DNA of 11,000 bases, from contig JASKZU010000118.1 of assembly GCA_030147455.1 (NCBI GenBank), positions 1 to 11,000 on the forward strand, in the 5' to 3' direction. Origin of the DNA: Planococcus sp. (in: firmicutes) (GTDB taxonomy: Bacteria; Bacillota; Bacilli; Bacillales_A; Planococcaceae). Each line of letters starts with the position of its first letter. The first letter of the stretch is position 1. Below the pieces are notes generated by a model. That model saw nothing but the letters and a program-made list of their open reading frames with translations, was not told where the DNA came from and searched no databases. This document shows, piece after piece, positions 6,670 to 11,000 of this stretch. The position numbers and the translations under genes are program-made.

Positions 6670-8382
6670 TTAGCTGATTGATTTGACGAACGCTTCGACT
6701 TCGTCCGCTGTTGAAAGCGACAAGATATGGTCGGTATGGGAAGCCATTTCGGCTTTTGATAGTTTGCTGATTTGCGTGCGTGCTTTCAGCAGCGAAGACG
6801 GGCTCATGGAAAACTCGTCCAGCCCAAGTCCAAGAAGGATTGGAATGGCGATTTCGTCTCCGGCCATTTCACCGCACATGCCGGCCCATTTGCCTTCGCG
6901 GTGAGCAGCATCGATGACCATTTTCACCAAGCGCAAAATCGCAGGGTTGAACGGCTGGTAAAGGTACGATACGCGTTCATTCATGCGGTCGGCAGCCATT
7001 GTGTATTGAATCAAGTCATTCGTACCGATCGAGAAGAAATCCACTTCTTTGGCAAAGACATCCGCCATGACAGCGGTCGATGGAATTTCCACCATGATGC
7101 CCACTTCGATCGAGTCGCTGACCGGAACGCCTTGTTCGATCAATTTCGCTTTTTCTTCTTCGAGCAGCGCTTTTGCCTGGCGGAACTCTTCAAGCGTGGC
7201 CACCATTGGGAACATGATCTTTAAATTGCCGTGAACGCTTGCGCGCAGCAATGCACGCAGCTGTGTTCTGAACAAATCAGGCATCTCGAGGCACAGGCGC
7301 AGGGCGCGGAGGCCAAGAAACGGATTCATTTCTTTCGGCAAATTCAAATACGTCAATTCTTTGTCGCCGCCGATATCAAGCGTCCGGACAACGGTCGGTT
7401 TGTTGTCCATGCCTTTTAATACCGCTGCATAGGCATCAAACTGCTCGTCTTCTGTCGGGAACGCGTCGCGGCCCATATAAAGGAACTCGGTGCGGTAAAG
7501 GCCGACGCCTTCGCCGCCATGTTCCAATACGCCGGCCAAATCTTTCGGCGTGCCGATGTTGGCGGCCAGTTCCACATGCTCACCGTCGAGGCTGACAGTC
7601 GGCTCGTCCTTCATTTTGGCCCATTCGGCTTTTTGAAGGTCATACGCTTGTTTTTTCTGCTGGAATTTCTCAATTGTTTCCTCGTCCGGGTCTACGTAGA
7701 CGTTTCCTTCAAGGCCGTCTACGATCAGCAATGCACCGTTCTGGACTGAAGACATTACGCTTTTCGCGCCGACAACAGCCGGAATTTCAAGTGTGCGCGC
7801 AAGAATGGCCGAATGTGACGTACGGCCGCCGATATCGGTAATAAAGCCTTTCACAAAATCGGCATTCAACTGGACGGTATCAGAAGGCGTCAAATCTTCT
7901 GCGATGACGATCACTTGATCGGTGATCATGCTCGGGTCTTGGATCTTCACGCCGAACAAGTGGGACAGGACGCGCTGGCGTACATCGCGTACATCTGCGG
8001 CGCGTTCTTTCATATATTCGTTGTCCATCGCTTCAAACATGCCGATAAACATATCGGTTGTTTCCTGAAGCGCAAATTCAGCATTGACCTGCTCGTTGGT
8101 GATGCGTTCCGTGATCGGCCCGATCAGTTCCGGGTCGCTCAATACCATCAAGTGGGCGCCGAAAATCGCTGCTTCTTTTTCGCTGATTTGCTGGGCCGTT
8201 TTTTCTTTAATCAGTTCAAGTTCGGTTGTGGCTTGTTGGACAGCCGCTTGAAAGCGTTCGATTTCACTGGCGGGGTTGTCGACCTTTTTTTGTTCGACGA
8301 CCAGTTCTGGATGTTCCAGACGAAACGCTTTGGCGATGGCGATGCCATTAGAAGCGGCGATGCCGGAAATAGACTGTGTCAT
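6670..8382 (-). CDS. ptsI: PTS Enzyme I (phosphoenolpyruvate-protein phosphotransferase)
   Basis: Enzyme I takes phosphate from phosphoenolpyruvate and passes it to HPr, the first step shared by all PTS sugars. The protein has 570 residues, the standard length. In order it has the N-terminal EIN domain with the HPr-binding helices (about 30-145), the swivelling phosphohistidine segment GGRTSHSAILAR with the active His near 190, the linker, and the C-terminal PEP-binding barrel with GEGVGLYRTEFL (289-300), LDIGGDKE (334-341), EIPSTAV, DFFSIGTNDLIQY (447-459) and the catalytic Cys in GMCGEMAGD near 502. All key residues are present. Its ATG overlaps the ptsH stop by 4 nt (ATGA), so the two are translationally coupled and share the promoter upstream of ptsH. 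Confidence 0.98.
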   Translation of the reverse strand: MTQSISGIAASNGIAIAKAFRLEHPELVVEQKKVDNPASEIERFQAAVQQATTELELIKEKTAQQISEKEAAIFGAHLMVLSDPELIGPITERITNEQVNAEFALQETTDMFIGMFEAMDNEYMKERAADVRDVRQRVLSHLFGVKIQDPSMITDQVIVIAEDLTPSDTVQLNADFVKGFITDIGGRTSHSAILARTLEIPAVVGAKSVMSSVQNGALLIVDGLEGNVYVDPDEETIEKFQQKKQAYDLQKAEWAKMKDEPTVSLDGEHVELAANIGTPKDLAGVLEHGGEGVGLYRTEFLYMGRDAFPTEDEQFDAYAAVLKGMDNKPTVVRTLDIGGDKELTYLNLPKEMNPFLGLRALRLCLEMPDLFRTQLRALLRASVHGNLKIMFPMVATLEEFRQAKALLEEEKAKLIEQGVPVSDSIEVGIMVEIPSTAVMADVFAKEVDFFSIGTNDLIQYTMAADRMNERVSYLYQPFNPAILRLVKMVIDAAHREGKWAGMCGEMAGDEIAIPILLGLGLDEFSMSPSSLLKARTQISKLSKAEMASHTDHILSLSTADEVEAFVKSIS

Positions 8383-8648
8383 CCGTTGGCAATTCCTTCA
8401 TCTTTTAGTTTTTCCCCGATTGTCGCCATTGCTTCTTCTTCATCTGCGCCGTCCGCTGCGATTGTAACCGTCGATCCAGAAGGAACGCCCAGTGACATCA
8501 CACCAAGAATCGATTTCAAGTTGACTTTTTTGCCTTGGAATTCTAGTGTGATTTCCGATTGGAATTTGGAAATGGCCCCAACCAATGCGGAAGCGGGACG
8601 TGCGTGGATACCTGCTTTATCTGTGATTGTATACTGTTTTTCTACCAT
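8379..8648 (-). CDS. ptsH: Phosphocarrier protein HPr
   Basis: HPr, 89 residues, carries phosphate from Enzyme I to the sugar-specific EIIA domains. His15 is the phosphorylation site in GIHARPAS, and Ser46 lies in NLKSILGVMSLGV, the site used by HPr kinase/phosphorylase in Firmicutes to make the CcpA co-repressor HPr-Ser-P. Both sites are intact, so it should act in transport and in catabolite repression; hprK is not in this window. AGGAGG (8657-8662 on the complement) lies 8 nt before the ATG. It is the first gene of the ptsH-ptsI operon and is divergent from fruR. Confidence 0.98.
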   Translation of the reverse strand: MVEKQYTITDKAGIHARPASALVGAISKFQSEITLEFQGKKVNLKSILGVMSLGVPSGSTVTIAADGADEEEAMATIGEKLKDEGIANG

Positions 8649-8697
8649 GTAAAATTCCTCCTATTAATTAAAAACGTAGTGGCGTAAACTCGAGAAA

Positions 8698-8740
8698 TGA
8701 AAGAGTTTGACTGCTTATGAATGATTATGATTGATTTTGA
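8698..8740 (+). repeat. 10-bp phased TGA repeats, candidate FruR operator
   Basis: TGA occurs at 8698, 8708, 8718, 8728 and 8738, exactly every 10 bp. The three middle units (8708-8717, 8718-8727, 8728-8737) share the pattern TGANTGNTTW. The last, TGATTGATTT, differs by one base from TGTTTGATTT, which I recall as an operator form of LacR/FruR-type DeoR regulators. Direct repeats one helical turn apart suit a multimeric DeoR-family repressor such as the adjacent FruR. They cover the -35 of the fruR promoter and the -10 and start of the ptsH promoter. Confidence 0.5.
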
Positions 8741-8752
8741 AAACGATTTCAA
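8724..8752 (-). promoter_or_regulatory. Candidate sigma-A promoter of ptsHI
   Basis: On the minus strand TTGAAA (8747-8752) and CATAAT (8724-8729) are separated by exactly 17 bp. Transcription would start near 8717, giving a leader of about 69 nt before ptsH. The -35 lies inside the cre site and the whole promoter overlaps the oppositely directed fruR promoter. Confidence 0.6.
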
Positions 8753-8759
8753 GTATTAT
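8731..8759 (+). promoter_or_regulatory. Candidate sigma-A promoter of fruRKA
   Basis: TTGATT (8731-8736) and TATTAT (8754-8759) are separated by exactly 17 bp. Transcription would start near 8766, about 24 nt before the fruR ATG. The 17-bp spacer contains the cre site, a classic arrangement for repression by blocking RNA polymerase. Confidence 0.6.
8738..8751. promoter_or_regulatory. cre site for CcpA
   Basis: The 14-mer TGAAAACGATTTCA fits the B. subtilis cre consensus TGWNANCGNTNWCA at every defined position, and flanking T and A extend the outer palindrome. It lies between the -35 and -10 of the fruR promoter and covers the -35 of the ptsH promoter. Binding of CcpA with HPr-Ser-P would be expected to repress both. 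The match is seen directly; occupancy is inferred. Confidence 0.8.
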
Positions 8760-8789
8760 CTACTTAATCCACAAAAAGAGGGTGACGGA

Positions 8790-9542
8790 ATGCTGACGAC
8801 GGAGCGACATAAACTGATTTTAGCGCTTCTGAAAGAAAAGCAGAGTATTAAAATACAAGAGCTGGTGGAACAAACATCCGCTTCCGAATCTACCATCCGC
8901 AGGGATTTAACCGAGCTTGAAGAGTTGCAGAAGCTGGAGCGGGTATTCGGCGGCGCCCGGACGATCGATGAGAACCAGCCAGAACCGAGCATCCTCGACA
9001 AAGCGGCCAAAAATTTGAAAGAAAAGCAACGGGTGGCACGGTATGCGGCAACACTTGTCAAATCCGGCGATGCCGTGTTCCTCGATGCAGGAACGACCAC
9101 TTCCCAAATGATTCCGCTGTTGAAAGGCAAAAATGTAACCGTTGTCACCAATGGCTTGAGTCATTTGGAAGCGTTGATGGAAAACAGCATCACCTGCTAC
9201 TTGACCGGAGGCTTTATCAAAACGCGCACCGGCGCACTGGTCGGGCCGCAGACGATCCAGTCGCTGGAGAACTACCGCTTTGACAAAACGTTTCTCGGGG
9301 TCAACGGCATTCACTTGAACAACGGTTTCACGACACCGGATCCTGAAGAAGCCGCCGTCAAGCGAAGGGCTTGCGAATTGTCGAGAAGCTGCTATGTGCT
9401 GGCGGACCAATCCAAATACGGCAAAGTCAGTTTTGCGCACATCATGGAATTAAGTGCTGCTGCGCTCATCATTGATCATTTAGCCGGCGATGAGGCAGAA
9501 GCGGTCGAACAAAAAACAACAATTAAGGTGGTGACGGCATGA
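8790..9542 (+). CDS. fruR: DeoR-family fructose operon regulator FruR
   Basis: A DNA-binding regulator of 250 residues, close in length and sequence to B. subtilis FruR (251 aa). The N-terminal winged helix-turn-helix (about 1-55) contains the DeoR signature with SASESTIRRDLTELEE (30-45). The C-terminal sensor has DAGTTT (98-103), VVTNG, and the ISOCOT-fold end around GVNGIHLNNGFTTPDPEEAAVKR, expected to bind a sugar phosphate, probably fructose-1-phosphate. The start at ATG 8790 is chosen because AGAGGGTGA lies just upstream, the length fits, and an in-frame ATG at 8721 lies upstream of the predicted transcription start. It is the first gene of fruR-fruK-fruA and probably controls its own operon through the phased repeats upstream. 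Its stop overlaps the fruK start by 4 nt. Confidence 0.95.
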   Translation: MLTTERHKLILALLKEKQSIKIQELVEQTSASESTIRRDLTELEELQKLERVFGGARTIDENQPEPSILDKAAKNLKEKQRVARYAATLVKSGDAVFLDAGTTTSQMIPLLKGKNVTVVTNGLSHLEALMENSITCYLTGGFIKTRTGALVGPQTIQSLENYRFDKTFLGVNGIHLNNGFTTPDPEEAAVKRRACELSRSCYVLADQSKYGKVSFAHIMELSAAALIIDHLAGDEAEAVEQKTTIKVVTA

Positions 9543-10468
9543 TTTACACATGCACAATTACCCCCTCCGTCGATTATACGACTTATCTGTCCCAGTTTGA
9601 AACGGGAACGCTGAATCGAACGGAAGAGGTTTATTATTACCCTGGCGGCAAAGGCATCAATGTTTCACGGGTTCTTAGCCGCCTCGGCCATAAAAGCAGG
9701 GCGCTCGGCTTTACCGGCGGTTTTACCGGCCGGTTTATCGAGCAGTTTCTGGCCGATGAAAATATCGAAACGGATTTTGTCGATACCGGCGAAATCACAC
9801 GGATCAATGTCAAAATCAAAACCAGCACCGAAACAGAACTGAATGGCCCGGGCCCGGCGCTCGACGATGAGCAGCTGCAAGAGCTCAACAGAAAAGCCGC
9901 CGGCATGAACGAGGGCGATTGGTTTGTTTTGGCAGGCAGTTTGCCCGAATCGATCCCTGTTCATTTCTTCAAAGAGCTGGCCGATACCTGCAACGAGCGC
10001 GGCATTCATTTTGTGCTGGATACGTCAGGTTCCGCACTGAAGCAATTGATCGATACCAAGCCGTTTTTGATCAAGCCGAATGAGCACGAACTCGGGGATA
10101 TCTTTGGCGTCACGATTTCCTCGCAGGAAGATGCGTTCCATTATGCTAAAAAATTGGTCGCACGGGGAGTGGAGCATGTCGTCGTATCGCTCGGCGGCAA
10201 AGGCGCTCTTTATGTCAATCAACACGCGGCCTATGCGGCACAAGCGCCAAAAGGCCAAGTCGTCAATACAGTGGGGTCAGGCGATTCGCTCGTTTCCGGG
10301 TTTATCGCTTCCTATATAACACAGCAAAGTCCAATCGATGCATTCCGCTACGGCGTTGCCAGCGGAAGCGCCACCGCATTCCGGACCGATTTGTGCGAAA
10401 AACAAGATGTGGAGCACTTGCTCGCTGAAGTGAAGGTAAGACCATTCGAACAAGAGGATGTGACATAA
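9539..10468 (+). CDS. fruK: 1-phosphofructokinase
   Basis: FruK phosphorylates fructose-1-phosphate, made by the fructose PTS, to fructose-1,6-bisphosphate with ATP, linking uptake to glycolysis. The 309 residues have the PfkB layout: substrate-binding NPSVD-like TPSVDY near 8-13, PGGKGINVSRVL (35-46), AGSLPES (132-138), KPNEHEL (179-185), and the catalytic signature NTVGSGDSLVSGF (243-255) with Asp249. The absence of tagatose-pathway neighbours and the position between fruR and fruA support FruK over tagatose-6-phosphate kinase. The ATG overlaps the fruR stop (ATGA), with AAGGTGGTGA (9525-9534) immediately upstream, and its TAA shares one base with the fruA ATG. Confidence 0.97.
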   Translation: MIYTCTITPSVDYTTYLSQFETGTLNRTEEVYYYPGGKGINVSRVLSRLGHKSRALGFTGGFTGRFIEQFLADENIETDFVDTGEITRINVKIKTSTETELNGPGPALDDEQLQELNRKAAGMNEGDWFVLAGSLPESIPVHFFKELADTCNERGIHFVLDTSGSALKQLIDTKPFLIKPNEHELGDIFGVTISSQEDAFHYAKKLVARGVEHVVVSLGGKGALYVNQHAAYAAQAPKGQVVNTVGSGDSLVSGFIASYITQQSPIDAFRYGVASGSATAFRTDLCEKQDVEHLLAEVKVRPFEQEDVT

Positions 10469-11000
10469 TGAGAATCACACAATTATTGACTGAAAACACC
10501 ATTATCCTGGACCTGCAATCCACGTCCAAACCAGACGTTTTATCCGAATTGGCCGGAAAACTCGACCAAGCCGGAAAACTGAACAACAAAACCCAATTCC
10601 TTAAAGACATTCATGCCCGCGAGGCCCAAAGCACAACGGGCATCGGCGACACCATCGCCATTCCCCATGCCAAGTCAGAAGCCGTGAAAGAACCTGCCAT
10701 CGCATTCGGCCGTTCATTCAATGGCATCGACTTTGAATCATTCGACGGACAGCCGGCTCAATTGTTCTTTATGATCGCTGCGAGCGCCGGAGCGGAAGAT
10801 GCCCACCTGGAAGCTTTGTCCCGACTGGCTACTTTCTTGATGGATGAGAAATTCCGCGTTGCGATTTTAGAAGCCGAAACAAAAGAAGATGTGCTTCAAG
10901 TCGTGGCCAACAAAGAAAACGATGTGGACGGGCCTGAACCAATCCCGGTCACAGATGCTCATGAAGCACCGGCAGCACCTGTGAGCGGCGGGAAAATTCT
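10468..11000 (+). CDS. fruA: PTS fructose-specific EII permease, N-terminal part (cut by window end)
   Basis: This is the start of the fructose permease, truncated only by the window edge after 177 codons. Residues 1 to about 148 form a complete fructose/mannitol-type EIIA domain with the phosphorylated His67 in GIGDTIAIPHAKSEAV. A Pro/Ala/Glu-rich linker (about 150-173) follows, and the last codons (VSGGKI) look like the beginning of the EIIB domain, whose Cys lies beyond the window. The order EIIA-EIIB-EIIC is expected for Bacillus-type FruA. It accepts phosphate from HPr-His15 and delivers fructose-1-phosphate to FruK. AAGAGG (10452-10457) lies 10 nt before the ATG, which overlaps the fruK stop by one base (TAATG). 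Confidence 0.95.
   Translation, partial: MRITQLLTENTIILDLQSTSKPDVLSELAGKLDQAGKLNNKTQFLKDIHAREAQSTTGIGDTIAIPHAKSEAVKEPAIAFGRSFNGIDFESFDGQPAQLFFMIAASAGAEDAHLEALSRLATFLMDEKFRVAILEAETKEDVLQVVANKENDVDGPEPIPVTDAHEAPAAPVSGGKI

Noticed and set aside
7915..8652. A 245-codon open frame on the plus strand opposite ptsH and the start of ptsI.
   Set aside because: It lies wholly antisense to two certain genes, its translation shows no recognisable domain, and it crosses the ptsH-ptsI joint. It is a by-product of codon use on the other strand.
8713..8731. TTGACT (8707-8712) with TATGAT (8726-8731) as a rightward fruR promoter.
   Set aside because: Both hexamers are good but only 13 bp apart, too short for sigma-A. 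TTGATT with TATTAT at 17 bp is preferred.
8907..9440. A 177-codon minus-strand frame inside fruR.
   Set aside because: It is antisense to the conserved FruR sensor domain and lacks any family signal.
1..11000. Searched by eye for CRISPR repeats, insertion-sequence ends, tRNAs, toxin-antitoxin pairs, defence genes, riboswitches and frameshifted genes.
   Set aside because: None was found; all long genes have intact motifs and normal family lengths. A covariance-model scan would be needed to exclude small structured RNAs.

Overview
The window looks like chromosomal DNA of a low-to-mid GC Gram-positive bacterium of the Bacillales. Shine-Dalgarno sites are strong (AGGAGG type), GTG starts occur, terminators are hairpins with T-runs, and the PTS/CcpA logic is Bacillus-like. 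YxkO (NnrD), YoxD and FruR relatives resemble the B. subtilis proteins closely. Planococcaceae (Planococcus or a relative) is my best guess from protein style, but it is an inference without a database search. I see no mobile element, CRISPR array, tRNA, rRNA or prophage.

Layout, left to right. A terminator of an unseen upstream gene (41-77) precedes a monocistronic acyltransferase-3 membrane protein (227-1321, +). A two-way terminator separates it from a leftward group: nnrD (NAD(P)H-hydrate repair), a membrane-anchored TlpA/ResA-like thioredoxin overlapping nnrD by ATGA, and a small DUF2892-type membrane protein with its own candidate promoter. A roughly 290-bp intergenic region then leads into three rightward genes, each with its own terminator: a secreted M14 zinc carboxypeptidase, an MBL-fold metallohydrolase and a YoxD-like short-chain dehydrogenase.

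The right third is a sugar-uptake module. The leftward operon ptsH-ptsI (HPr and Enzyme I, the general PTS proteins) is divergent from the rightward operon fruR-fruK-fruA (DeoR-family regulator, 1-phosphofructokinase, fructose EII permease cut by the window end). Phosphate flows from PEP to Enzyme I, HPr and FruA. Fructose enters as fructose-1-phosphate, and FruK makes fructose-1,6-bisphosphate. All joints in both operons are 4-nt or 1-nt overlaps, which suggests translational coupling.

The most interesting stretch is the 141-bp region between ptsH and fruR. It holds two overlapping, oppositely directed sigma-A-like promoters, a full-consensus CcpA cre site lying in both of them, and a series of TGA triplets exactly 10 bp apart (8698, 8708, 8718, 8728, 8738), of which the three middle 10-mers are true near-repeats. 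The latter look like a helically phased FruR operator. I found no clearly novel multi-gene system; the remaining genes belong to recognised families.
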